Assembly: GCA_027627225.1 (NCBI GenBank)
Contig: CM051033.1
Coordinates: forward strand, 45,140,816-45,204,815
Direction: 5' to 3'
Source of the DNA: Congeria kusceri
Lineage: Eukaryota; Mollusca; Bivalvia; Myida; Dreissenidae
Length of the DNA: 64,000 bases
Shown: in pieces, positions 1-11,800 of the stretch
How the letters are laid out: every line of letters begins with the position of its first letter
How positions within the stretch are numbered: position 1 is the first letter of the stretch
Position numbers and translations under genes: made by a program
Notes under the pieces: model-generated
The model's input: the letters and a program-made list of their open reading frames with translations, nothing else
The model's database searches: none
Told to the model about the DNA's origin: nothing

Positions 1-540
1 GAAATGTCGACAGCATATAAAGAAATGTCCACATTATATAAAGAATTGTAAACAGCAAATAAAGAAATGTCCACAGCACATAAAGGAATGTCCATAGCAT
101 ATAAAGAAATGTCCACATCACATAAAGAAAACTCCATATCATAAAATATATCCACATCATATAAAGAAATATCCACATCATATAAAGAAATATCCACATC
201 ATATAAAGAAATGTCGACAGAATATAAAGAAATGTCCACATCATATAAAGAAATGTCAACAGCATATAAAGAAAAATCCACAGCATATAAAGAAATGTCC
301 ACAGCATATACAGAATTATCCACATCATATAAATACAAAATCACAGCATATAAAGAAGTATCCACATCATTTAAAGACATATCCAAATCATATAAAATGT
401 CGACAGCATATAAAGAAATGTCCACATTATATAAAGAAATATCCACAAAAAATAAACACATTGATCTATCCACATCATATAAAGAAATATCCACATCATA
501 TAAAAAGGTATCCACAGCATATAAAGAGATGTCCACGTTA
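1..540. repeat. 18-bp minisatellite, left block
   Basis: About 30 units of an 18-bp motif close to TCCACATCATATAAAGAA, varying as TCCACAGCATATAAAGAA or TCGACAGCATATAAAGAA. Because 18 is a multiple of three, the array stays open in several frames on both strands and gives artefactual reading frames of repeating six-residue units. I see no start context, splice site or codon bias to suggest a gene. The same motif resumes at about 1313, to the right of the Penelope-like fragment, so the element appears to sit inside one array. Confidence 0.93.
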
Positions 541-1290
541 GTACCAAATTACATTCATCGGGTAAATGTAAACGACGAAGATGTACGCATTGTGATAATA
601 TCAACATATGTTCTCAATTCAATAGTAGCGTTACTGGTTTAACATTTGCACAATGATGTAGATTGTACTTCACGTGATGTTATATATCTTATTACATGTA
701 AACAATGTAATAAACAGTATGTCGGACAAACCAATCAAAATGTTTCCCGTAGAATGAATAACCATAGATTTGATATCAGAAACTGTTCAATAAATCCTGT
801 ATCACATGTTTCAACCCATTTTGGGTCTCTAGACAATAATTGTACATGGTCAGATTTCTCTTTTGTTCCAATAGATGTTGTTCTTAATAATCTTGACCGT
901 TTATGTAAAGAAACGTTTTGGATACATAAATTAAAGACTATGCTTCCTAACAGTTTTAATAACAAAGTGCTGTACGATATATAATACGTTCACATACTTG
1001 ACATATATTCGGTGTTCGCCTATTACTATGTTTTTTATTATATTATAATTAATAGGCTGATGAATCAACTGTGATCCATCATTTTATACTATCATGATTA
1101 TGTGATCTATATATGTCAGCATAATGCTATTTTACATTTCTTACAGGTCATCATTTTTCCGCCAAACGACGTAACGTCACTGTATGACGTCGACGTCACT
1201 TCCTTTGTTTATATTTATTATTTTTATTACTACTGATGAAGGCATCATGCAGAAACATTTAGTGTATTAAAATTAAATAAACAAACGTGT
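541..1290 (+). mobile_element. Penelope-like retroelement, 5'-truncated and decayed
   Basis: Only the 3' part of a Penelope-like element remains. It holds a GIY-YIG endonuclease reading frame (about 646-984), an AT-rich 3' region, and near 1233-1260 a segment reading CTGATGAAGGCATCATGCAG followed by AAACATTTAGT. That segment resembles the 3' ends of Penelope-like elements. No reverse transcriptase is present. The 18-bp minisatellite directly abuts both sides, which fits insertion of a 5'-truncated copy into the array. The family call rests on the endonuclease and tail; the exact boundaries are estimates. Confidence 0.7.
646..984 (+). pseudogene. GIY-YIG endonuclease domain of a Penelope-like element
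   Basis: The frame encodes about 112 residues. The start reads VIYLITCKQCNKQYVGQT, the GIY-YIG signature in the form usual for Penelope-like elements: an aromatic-I-Y start, a CxxC pair and YVGQT. It is followed by a downstream RR...H segment and a later FWI-H-K-L-K-T tail. In intact elements this domain follows the reverse transcriptase and nicks the target DNA. Here an in-frame stop (640-642) separates it from the upstream frame and the reverse transcriptase is missing, so it is a dead fragment. GIY-YIG domains also occur elsewhere (for example SLX1), but the CKQC pair and the truncated context favour the retroelement. Confidence 0.75.
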
Positions 1291-1312
1291 TTGTGCGATA
1301 ATTATTATTATC

Positions 1313-1465
1313 ACGTCATATAAAGAAATATCCACATCATATAAACACATAACAACATCATATAAAGAAAAATCCACATCATATAAAGAAGTATCCACAT
1401 TATATAAAGAAATATCCACAACATATAAAGAAATGTCCACATCATATAAAGTTATATCCACATAA
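1313..1465. repeat. 18-bp minisatellite, right block
   Basis: Roughly eight units of the motif seen at 1-540 (TCATATAAAGAAATATCCACA phase variants, each 18 bp), immediately downstream of the Penelope-like 3' tail. It is the continuation of the array interrupted by that element. Confidence 0.9.
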
Positions 1466-1575
1466 CATAATAAAGAAATAACAATATTTAAAAAAAGTAA
1501 GACATAAGACTGTGCCGGCGTTCCATACTTCTGCATTGTGTCGTTTGTATATTTGCATTTATGGGTTAGTTTTGT

Positions 1576-2030
1576 TCATACAGGTTTTCATGGATCGCTT
1601 ATTATATTATAATGTTATTCATACAGGCACTGTTAATTGTCCGAGATCTGCTGTATGAGTAGGGCGAAAGCCAATACAGATGATCGAGGATAAGTAACAG
1701 TGCCTGTATGGAATCACTTATTAAATAAGTATTTTATTAATCAATTTTACATTAATTGTACATAATTGACTTAAATTAGTAAATACTTAATTATTAATAC
1801 CCATGAAAATTTTACAAATTCTATTGTTTGTGTTTTGTTTTATTGATTTCAAGATGGCGTCATTATGTTGCTGGAAAAATCTTCCATATTTCCAATTTCA
1901 TATAGGAAAACCTCAACTGACCAATCAAAAGCGCTAAATTTCATACAGGCCTCGAAATTTCATACAGCCACTGGTTTTAGCCAATCACAATGCTTAGATC
2001 CCATACAGCAACAGTTGATTCATACAGGAA
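1576..2030. other. TCATACAG-rich segment with a 16-bp inverted repeat
   Basis: The motif CATACAG recurs at 1577, 1620, 1942, 1961, 2002 and 2021. Positions 1620-1635 (CATACAGGCACTGTTA) and 1695-1710 (TAACAGTGCCTGTATG) are a perfect 16-bp inverted repeat around a 59-nt spacer, and the spacer itself contains weaker pairing (CTGTAT/ATACAG). At 1921-1967 and 1981-2008 there are two diverged 60-bp-spaced copies of CCAATCA...CATACAG. No coding region is seen. It may be the remnant of a transposon end or a cluster of protein-binding sites; the sequence does not decide. Confidence 0.5.
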
Positions 2031-2217
2031 CAGTTGATCGGTTTATTTACTCGAGCTAACTGATATAAGACGTGCATTTTCATTGATATTGTGCGTAATA
2101 TTGTAAAGTTGATTAATATTCTGTATTCTCGTACATGTGCATAGTTTTGTAACTGTTTGAAAAAATGCAAATGCTTACTAAGTTATATGGTTCGAAACAA
2201 ACGTTATCTGCGAGCAG

Positions 2218-4883
2218 GGCGGACCTGTCCCGCTTGGAGTACCTCACCATGTGCATCAAGGAGAGCCTCCGCAACTACAGCCCGGTGCCGTTCATTCAGC
2301 GGGAGTTCACGCACGACTTCGAGATAGAGGGCCGGAAGTTCCCAGCAGGAACGCCGGTTACACTGCACATTTACGGCGTTCACCATAACAGCGACGTCTG
2401 GGAGAATCCCAAGGAGTACATACCGGAGAGGTTTTCTAATGAGAATGTGGCCAAGATGAATTCCTATCAGTTTGTGCCGTTTTCAGCAGGTCCAAGGTAA
2501 GGTGAAATTGCATATACCGGGTCTATATTTATAGTCATACTTACGCCAAAATAAGATATATTCTGTAGATAGAGGCTACGTAAAAAAATATACATGCTAC
2601 GGGCATCTCTAATGCGTTACTAGTTTTTAACGCCAGTTTTGGCCAGCTATATATACTAGTATAGATTTACATGTACGTGAGGTATATCAACTCCAACAAA
2701 CGTCTTAGTTTTACTAATATAGACGATTCAAATGTACGACCAAATCTTCGTGACATGAAAGCGCACAAACGCATTAATAATGCAGCTCCGATTTCGAGGA
2801 CTGAAAACCAAACCAAGCGGTACTACCGGTAACTGCCAATGATTTCAAACCAAGCGGTACTACCGGTAACTGCCAATGATTTCAAACCAAGCGGTACTAC
2901 CGGTAACTGCCAATGATTTCAAACCAAGCGGTACTACCGGTAACTGCAAATGATTTCAAACCAAGCGGTACTACCGGTAACTGCCAATGATTTCAAACCA
3001 AGCGGTACTACCGGTAACTGCGAATGATTTCAAACCAAGCGGTACTACCCGTAACTGCGAATGATTTCAAACCAAGCGGTACTACCGGTAACTGCCAATG
3101 ATTTCAAACCAAGCGGTACTACCGGTAACTGCATTTCAAAGGCAGTAAGTAGCTTCTGGTTATCAATCCTCAATTTCACATTTGTAACAGCTTCACATTG
3201 GTAACAGGTTCACATTGGTAACAGGTTCACATTTGTAACAGGTTCACATTTGTAACAGCTTCACATTTGTAACAGGTTCACATTTGTAACAGGTTCACAT
3301 TTGTAACAGGTTCACATTTGTCTGAAAACAAAAACAAAACATCTTAAATCCAGATATTTGCCCATAAATTGCGGGCGTCTGATTTTTACTGATTTATGTT
3401 GTTTTAAGTCATAGAAAAAAAAAATCATAAATATTTCACTGGTTGTTATTGTTTTACCTCAGGTAGTGTGTTTCCATAAATTTGAACACATAATGATTTT
3501 AACTGATGGCTTCTTGATCTATTTTTTGTTGCTGATGTATGGATCTGTCGGAATTGTATAGTTTTAAATCGTTTCCATGTGACATCAATCTCGCGCGCTG
3601 TCGCAACTTGTGAGACAAATTAACATTATAATTATAAATTACATACTTACTATACAAATGTTTAAGCCACAAATACGTATTCGCAATACGTACATTTTCA
3701 CAATATGAACAGCTGATTCATTTTGTGAAAATGCACGTATTACGAATACGCATTTGCGGCTTACACACGTGTGTTGTCTCCTTACTTTTCAGGAACTGTA
3801 TCGGTCAGCACTTTGCCTTGAACGAAGAGAAGGTCGTTCTTGCGCGACTCCTGCGGAGGTATTCGGTTACTGCTACTTTTATTAGTCGATCTTCCAGTCA
3901 CAACTAATTTGCCTTTGTCATTTGGAATTCCTGAATTTGGCAGGTTTATCTCCACGAATTGCTTGCGTGCTAGTATATTATGATTTAGGCGATTTGTTAG
4001 GATTAAGGTGACATGTAAAATAACAGTTACAGTGTCCATATGGTGATTGCTAGAGATTGAAGCTTTATATCAAAGATGCAGATGTATAAACCGACTTAGC
4101 ACGCGTTTTGGTCGAGTGGTAACAATGGCATTAAAAATAATAATCAGATTTAAGTAACGGTGGGTAATTTGTGGATACATTATCAATGAATATGTATACT
4201 GTGTAAATACAACGATGATTGATAATTTACTAATGCTGTGGCCAAAATAACAATTGACTTTGAAAACGCTGATTATAGCAAGTCGTTGTTTGTATTGCGG
4301 TTTGACTAGAAAGACGCTGAAGCATAATATTATCAGATTCAGGGTTGCCACTGAAATTAAGTAGTAAAATCCACTCATATTTCCCGTCCAATAGGCGATT
4401 TTCCCAGACAGTTATTTTACTATTACTGGCACAATTAGTGCGTAATAGTAACAGTTTATGTAAATAATTGGACACTTATGTCCCTTTCAAGCCTTATTTA
4501 CTATAGTTTAATTGTTATTGTACACAAATATAATATTTTCATTTTTCACGGTCACACGTGTATGTTTTTTTCTTTGATTCGATAGTTCACTTTCCCACTT
4601 TTAAATGTTTCTTTCCGTTTTTGTCAAATTCTCTGATTTTTAGTAAATTTTCAAATTCCCTGCTTTTTCCCTGCAGATCAATTTTCAGATCTATTTCCCT
4701 GTTTTCCCGAGTCAGTGACCACCCTAATCTCCATGTTTCAGGTTTCGGTTCAGCCTGGACCCCAATCACAAGGTGGAAAAGAAGATAGCAGCAGTCCTGA
4801 AAACGGAGAACGGCATCCGGATGTACTGCGAAAGCCGAGATCTCCGAGTGACCAGTGCAAGGGACGCAACCACGACACAATAA
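2218..4883 (+). CDS. Cytochrome P450, CYP4-type, 3' exons (partial)
   Basis: Three + strand exons: 2218-2496, 3793-3858 and 4742-4883 (stop TAA 4881-4883). Splice sites are AG|GTAAGG, TTTTCAG|G, GAG|GTATTC and GTTTCAG|G, and phases join correctly. The roughly 160 encoded residues are the C-terminal third of a microsomal P450: K-helix ExxR in CIKESLR, the PERF motif in YIPERF, and the heme loop PFSAGPRNCIGQ, whose Cys is the thiolate ligand. The heme loop is split by intron 1 within the Arg codon. The end reads FSLDPNHKVEKK..., as in CYP4 proteins, which hydroxylate fatty acids or related lipids at the ER. The membrane anchor and I-helix are not in the window, so earlier exons lie to the left. 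The acceptor of the first listed exon (AG at 2216-2217) has a weak pyrimidine tract and is the least certain boundary. Subfamily is not assignable here. Confidence 0.88.
2810..3135. repeat. 37-bp tandem repeat, about 9 copies
   Basis: Nearly perfect tandem copies of a 37-bp unit beginning AAACCAAGCGGTACTACCGG and ending TAACTGCCAATGATTTC. It lies inside CYP4 intron 1. Copies differ at only a few bases (CCAA/CAAA/CGAA, one CCCGT for CCGGT), so the expansion is young. Each unit contains the short palindrome ACCGGT. Confidence 0.95.
3172..3320. repeat. 18-bp tandem repeat, about 8 copies
   Basis: Copies of TTCACATTTGTAACAGGT, with variants CATTGG and CAGCT. It follows the 37-bp array closely in the same CYP4 intron and is unrelated to it in sequence. 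Confidence 0.93.
3663..3763 (-). other. 41-bp-arm hairpin in CYP4 intron
   Basis: Arms 3663-3703 and 3723-3763 are inverted copies with 37 of 41 positions matching and a 19-nt loop. All four differences are transitions, placed so that a transcript of the - strand would carry G-U pairs at each, giving an uninterrupted 41-bp stem. It ends 29 nt before the exon at 3793. It could be a miniature transposon remnant or a source of small RNA. No expression evidence. Confidence 0.6.
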
Positions 4884-5125
4884 AAGGGGGACAACTGAGA
4901 CAAACTTATAAAAATACATTTAGTGTTATACGATGCTGTTAGTTTTAAGAAATGTGCAAGATTTATAGATTTTGATAATTGCTTTCAGAGTCCCGTTCAA
5001 TTATGTTTGTTGATCTATATTGTGTTCGAGAGTGTCGATATATGTATTATACATGTAGATTTAATGCACATAAATTCTCGACACTGAATTTAGGTTTAAA
5101 ATCAAAAACACATTATTATTATAAT

Positions 5126-5160
<35 letters not shown>

Positions 5161-5196
5161 TTGTTATTATTATTATTACTACTATTATTATTATAC
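5126..5196. repeat. Trinucleotide microsatellite (TAG)n then (TTA)n
   Basis: A run of TAG triplets (5126-5160) followed by TTA/CTA triplets to about 5196, in the CYP4 3' untranslated region. Confidence 0.95.
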
Positions 5197-5328
5197 AATT
5201 ACCATTATTGCAATTTGCAAAATCTCTGTAGTTACCATTATTATTAAATCTGCTTTACAATCGCGTCTTATACATGTATATAATAGTAAGTAAACTTGCA
5301 ATATACTATAAATTATGTAAAAAGAAAT

Positions 5329-5334
5329 AATAAA
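5329..5334 (+). terminator. Probable CYP4 polyadenylation signal
   Basis: AATAAA on the + strand 446 bp past the CYP4 stop codon. It is the last such signal before the convergent SRPRB signals begin at 5349. Confidence 0.5.
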
Positions 5335-5348
5335 GACAACATACTGTA

Positions 5349-5361
5349 TTTATTTTTTATT
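5349..5361 (-). terminator. Probable SRPRB polyadenylation signals (two)
   Basis: TTTATT at 5349-5354 and 5356-5361, that is AATAAA on the - strand, about 530 bp past the SRPRB stop. The CYP4 signal is 15 bp away on the other strand, so the 3' ends of the two genes almost certainly touch or overlap. The 3' untranslated region (5362-5887) shows no other feature. Confidence 0.55.
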
Positions 5362-5887
5362 AAAACTCCATTGAAATAACATAACAATGAAAAATCCTGA
5401 TAAACCCCTTTACCAAGACTGTACATATTAACTCAAGAAATCTGCAATGCTGCAGTTTGAAACAAGCTCCACAGTTTATAATACACCGTTTACAACAAAC
5501 AGATGATAACTCGATCATTGCCACAAATAGTGACTACTATACTTTGGAAATTAGAATAATGTTTATATACATCCAAAAAAAACTTTTAACAGTAGACTAG
5601 CTTTCTTATTAGGTGCACAATGAATAAATCAACTAAGCACTAAACAGGTGGTAACACAAAATATATAGTGTCCATGTAATTTTAGAAACACTTCAGAGGA
5701 AACTACCCACCCTGTCAGACAGTGCCTGGGGTACTGTGGCCCCCATTAAACGGTTAACCCAAACTCATGTTTTCCAAAACAGATCCAGCAAGGTTGAGCT
5801 CTATTAGTATATAAAAATTTTAATTTTCAATTCAGCTGCAAGAAGGTTGTAGTATCACACCGCTGATCATGTTTGATAACCAGAACT

Positions 5888-8800
5888 TCATGCAATCTTT
5901 GCCAGCCAGGCCTGCACATGCTGGAGATTGTCAGACTTGTACCCAGCCTCTCCACCCTGTGCACTGCACTCCACAAACTCGATCTTCATAGGCTTCAGGT
6001 CTGCGAATGTGAAGTCCCGGTCCCTCCGTCCTAGGAAGGTGTTGTTGTTACCTGCAGAGATGTCCTGTAGGGCCGCAGACTTTGTGATCCTCAGTGTGTT
6101 GCTGCGAGAAAATCATATGACATAATACAATGCTGTGTGAAAATCATATGATATAATACAATGCTGTGTGAAAATCATATGATATAATAATACAATGCTA
6201 TGTGAAAATCATATGATATAATACAATGATGTGTGAAAATCATACAATATAATACAATGCTGTGTGAAAATCATATATTATAATACAATGCTGTGAAAAT
6301 CATATGATATAATACAATGCTGTGTGAACATCATATGATATAATACAATTCTGTGTGAAAATCATATGATATAATACAAATGCTGTGTGAAAATCATATG
6401 ATATAATACAATGCTGTGTGAAAATCATATGATATAATACAATGCTGTGTGAAAATCAAATGATATAATATATTATTACACCTCACGTGACCACTCTGTA
6501 TATTTTGTCCATAGACAAAAAGTTATATCCCAGGGTAATATTTTGTCATATCACCCTCGCGCGGAGCTAATAATAGAACAACGATTTTTTTTTCAAAACA
6601 AAACAAAATTGAACAACTATGCAACTTTTACCTCCAGTGCTGACGTCGATCCACGGCATTTTACAATTAATATCCAGCTACAAGCATTTGTAATTCCTGT
6701 TTGTATCCACAAAGCTTTTAATAACATTTTTCATTTCAATTTTTCACGTGAACCGTGCTAACCAGAAACGCGATGTGTTTTCGAAATCGCCGTGACTGGT
6801 CATAACGTATCTTTAAATTCGTATTTTTTCCAAACCTGTATCCGATTATCAATATTGGCGTCCAAAATAATTTTTTTTAGACATCACCGATGCATTGGTT
6901 ATTTAGTTATGTGTTTAAACACGACACAACACAACACTATGTAATAATATCAGTCTACAGTATACTCTATTGAAAACTGGTTTGTGTCCTCACTGCACTA
7001 TTTGTTTACAGATTATGCCACACATTTATCCGTTATGTGATCTGAATATCCATTTAACACTTTCAATCAACTGTATAGTATTCCTTTTTGAATCAAACGA
7101 TAACGTTCGTCCGTATTTCTCCTTGTGTATAACCGATTCAATCTAACGCGCTGTAGAAACTTCGTATCGAACACGCCATCTTTAAAATTAACACGCTAAA
7201 TACAGCAGTACACACTCAATGGTCATGCCGGTAAAAGGTTAAGGTCGTGTCTGCGAAGTATTGGAAAGTACGGAAGGCTGATTCTGCAATGTTTTACCTA
7301 GATAACTATGGTATTATGAAATGGTAATGTCAAGCCTCGGCTTACGTAGCATTTATTACTAGTGTCTACATTACAGTAGATCTACAGTAAAGTAATGGTG
7401 AAACAAAATCACGAGCTTATCATTTCAAAGTGTTATACGGATTGCTCGGTGTAATAAAATAAATAACACATGGCTGAGAGGGTGATATAATATCAACCCT
7501 TGAAAAGTCATATCAACCGAGGCGGTAGCCTCGGTTGATATAACATTTCTTGGGTTGATATTATTTTATATCACCCTCTCAGCCATGTGTTATTTATATA
7601 ATGCTGTGTGAAAATCATATGACATATGGATAATTTATCTAGAAGAAATATATAATTAAATTAAGAAATAATTTTCGATTTTGAGTTGTTTATCTGTAAA
7701 TAAAGAAATATTTAGAGTTCTGATCATATGAATTAAACCACAAGGGCATTAGCCTGAGTGGTTTAATATACATGCATCATTATGAAAAATCATTGTTTAT
7801 TTACAGATAAACAACGATAAAACAAAAATTATTTCAATTCTAACATGACATGACAACATATTCTGCAATAACACTGCCAACTTATTTTAAAGTTTCGGAA
7901 CTACTTTTTCGAGTTGTTATTGGCAGTTTAACAACGGAAATTTTGCATGTGTCATTTTAGAACACCCCTTCAAAAAATAAAGACAATAAAGCAATTAAAT
8001 TTGCATCAGTATATCATACCAGTAAATACATTGGAATCTAGTTTCAGAACAGGAACAATGAATTCTAATTCTGTAAGTTGTCAAAAAGAAAATAATTCAA
8101 AAATATTGAATATCAAATATTCTATTTAATAATGTGAGTCCAGCTAGAATTTTTAAAACACAAACTTCCCCCTTCATGTATGCAAAGGATGTAAATCTTT
8201 TTCAACGCTGAGTCAAAACTTATTCTACCATTTTATCAAAATGTGTTTCTATATCCATCAAAGAAGAATTTACATATGTCAAAAGAAACTGTTTCACCAT
8301 AAATTGCAGCAAAGTCAGCTACAGTACTATACTGTAAACATATTAAAACAATGTAAGTGGCATTTCAATGTAACATACATTTCTTTCTCTAGGAGTCCCT
8401 GTATGACCTTTGCCCCCTTTGAGAATGTGAGGTCCTGCTTGTTACAGGCCACCAGCACTGGGGGACACAGGCTGGAGATGCGGTTGTCACTGAGAACGGT
8501 GTACAGGTATCTGTGAAACAATGAAAAACATAATTAATTAAGCACATTAAACACATTATCCACATAAAGAAGCAACACAAGTACAGTAGAACCTGTCTCA
8601 GAGGTGTTCGGTTTACCCAGGTTTTTCATTAAATGTCATTTTTGTTTAAAAATGTACGTTCTATTGTATGTGATAATTCCAGTATATAAAAAGACAAAAA
8701 CAAGTTAATGTTTACACTTCTATTATTGTTAATTATTTTTGTTATTTGCATGTACACAATGTGTATTTGTACATAAATGACACTCAAATTATCAGTCAAA

Positions 8801-11800
8801 CAAGTTAATGTATTCAACGAACAACTTATGTACATATTACCACTTGTTGACTGCTTTGATTAGTTTAAACATATTTATTTTATCTTTATTGTATCGCAAG
8901 ACTTAGGCTTACGGAGATCAGTGGTCGCAATATTGCCAGAATTTACTATATGTATAAATTAATTACACTGTTCTGAAACATTTTAAACTTTACACTGTAC
9001 GTAAGTTTTAACATAAAACACGATCGACTAATCTGTTTTTCACAAGTTGACTATTATCATATGCACCAACTAGCTGATTGCTTATTGCACCACTGCCCTG
9101 TTATCGCCATGGCGATTATGAGCTTTGTGTGTAATTGTGTCACCAATTATCGGGTCCACGCATACACTGTATCGTGGAGTGACACCTAACAGGATACACC
9201 GTTCGGTTTTTTCAGGTTTTTAAAGGTCAACTGAGATCAAATTGTGATAAAATCATTCGGTATTCGGTTTGGACATGGTTTGGTTTATTAAGTTTTTTTT
9301 ATATATATAATAAGAAGAAAACAATACACTGTGTTTGATAAACACACATGCCCCCGGTTAGTGCTGGACAGCCCATTTGAATTATTCCAAATTAGGTCAA
9401 AGTATGGTTGGGTGATACGGGTGGATTGGGAATGGTCATAAGCAACAACTATGTAAGTATCCAAGTGCTGTAGTAAGCAGTGCTGGCGGTAGAAGAAACG
9501 GTAAAATCTAGTTAACCAAGAAATAGCCCATTTGAATAAGTCCAAATTAGGTCAAGGTCATGGTAAAAGTGAGGTTGGTTGATATGGGTGGATTGGGAAC
9601 GGTCGTATGTAACAACTGTTTAAATATCCAAGTGTTGCAGTAAGCAGTCTTGGAGCTAGACAAAACGGTAAAATCTAGTTAACCAAGAATTGGCATTTTT
9701 TAATTATTACAAGTCCAAATTAGGTCAAGGTCAAGGTGAGGTTAGGTGAAATGCGTGGATCGGAGATGGTCATAAGCAACAACTGTGTATCCAAGCGCTG
9801 TAGCAACAACTGTGTATCCAAGTGCTGTAGCAAGCGGTGTTGGTGCTAGACGAAACGGTAAAATCTATTTAACTAAGAAACAGCCCATTTGAATTACTCT
9901 AAGTGCAAATTAGGTCAAGGTGAGGTTGGGTTATATGGATGGATAGGAAATGGTCGTAAGCAACAGCGGTGTTGGTGCTAGACAAAACGGTAAAATCTAC
10001 TTAACCTTGTCACGGACGGACAGAAGGACGGACAAACAGGACAATTACTATATGCCTCTCGCATCAAGATGCAGGGGGCATAAAAAATCGGGACCGACAC
10101 AGCCGTTCGGTTCTGACAGGGTTCGGTTTGGACAGGTTTCACTGTATTAGTGAAAAAGAATTCAAGTATTAATGAAGTATGCAGCCACAAACACATCGTG
10201 TTTCGGATGGTTCCTGCAGAAAACAAAAACACCTTGTGTAACAATGTACACAGGTGCATGAAACTGTGGCCGTATGGAATACAACATAAATCTTTCACTC
10301 AGTGCAGTACATACATGTATTTCTAAACTCAGCCTGACTACCTGAATACAGGTGATAAGGTACCTTTACTGAAGGCTTTAGAGACAATACCACATAATCA
10401 TATTTAATTGGGTATACTGGTATCTTAAATAACATACCATAAATTGTCTTAAATATATTTGCCATTACCCGACCCCAATTTACAAAGTTTTCAATGCACT
10501 TAATTTGAGATAAATATAAAAATAGTATATTTTTTATATATATTATTTATTAATATTATTGAATTTGTATCACACACAGATGTAAAATAAATATGAATCA
10601 ATTTATGAAAAGTTGTTTGGTAAGGATTGGATAATGTTTAGTAAATAATTACTTTGGATAATATACTCACTCAGCAAAATCTTTAATTTCCTTCTGAATA
10701 GAAGAGCTGTCAATGACAAAGATGATGCCCCTGAAACACAAACAACAAACAGTTATAGCAACAAGTATGGCATGATCCATCAAACACAAATATTGTAAGC
10801 AAAACTATAAAAATGTAATCATGTACATAGACTTATTAGACGCAAGCAAAAAATATTGAATTATTAAACATTGTATGTGATTAATTCCAAATAACATTAA
10901 TATAATATGCAGCTAAATATAGTACAATACATATTGTAATTACATATTTATTACATAAAGCCTTACGTACCTTATATATTGCAAAGGCGAAGCGATGGTG
11001 AAGCACTGTCAGTCACTGATGTTTATAAATGGAAGTTTTTACCAACAAATCTTGCTTTTCAAATAGCAGAATTCCTCAACAAATGTGACAGTTGTGTGTT
11101 CTACTTACCTAGCTAGCTCCTTGTAGGAATCCAACATCTGCTGGCGGATTCTCTCGTGGCCAGGAAGGTCTATCAGGCGCAGAGTTTTGCCCTGCAAAAT
11201 AATAAATTAATAATAATAGTATTAGTATAATAACTACATGTATTTAATGATAAGTTCAGAATTCGTGCAGTAAAAATATTAATTTATGAATACTGCATCC
11301 GGAAGTTTTCAATCATAAAATGAAGTGCTAAAATTGGAACAAATGAGTCCAGTTTACTGGAACTGCGTATCCAAAATTATAACTTTTTCTGAACAATTCC
11401 ATCAATATACTGTTTATAGGAAATATTATATATATTTGAGATAAGTAGGAAAGTATCTTTAAGTGTCATAATTACTGTCATTAGATAACGGAGTAAATCC
11501 TACTGAGCAGTAGAAACTAAAACAATATTATTTTAAATAAACTGAATATACTCACTGTTTCTGAAATAGTGTAGGTGCCAGAATTTGCTGATATAGAGGA
11601 AAATGTTGGCTTGTGTTTTTTGTATATCAGCTGAAAGCAGCAACAATAATGTGATACATACAAACAAACATTTTAACATGAACATTGACAATACAAATAT
11701 TAAAATGTGTCTTCATTTCTAATGAATACTAAAGCACTATGTATTCATATTTCATTTTTTATTATTTTAAATTGACTAGTTAAAAAGATACACATACAGG

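Noticed and set aside
211..642. 144-codon open frame of repeating MST(A/S)YKE units
   Set aside because: It is the 18-bp minisatellite read in frame; no splice or codon evidence, and the opposite strand is equally open.
2165..2217. Extension of the CYP4 exon to the ATG at 2165
   Set aside because: A P450 cannot start at the K helix, and the acceptor at 2216-2217 gives the family-consistent DLSRLEYLT start.
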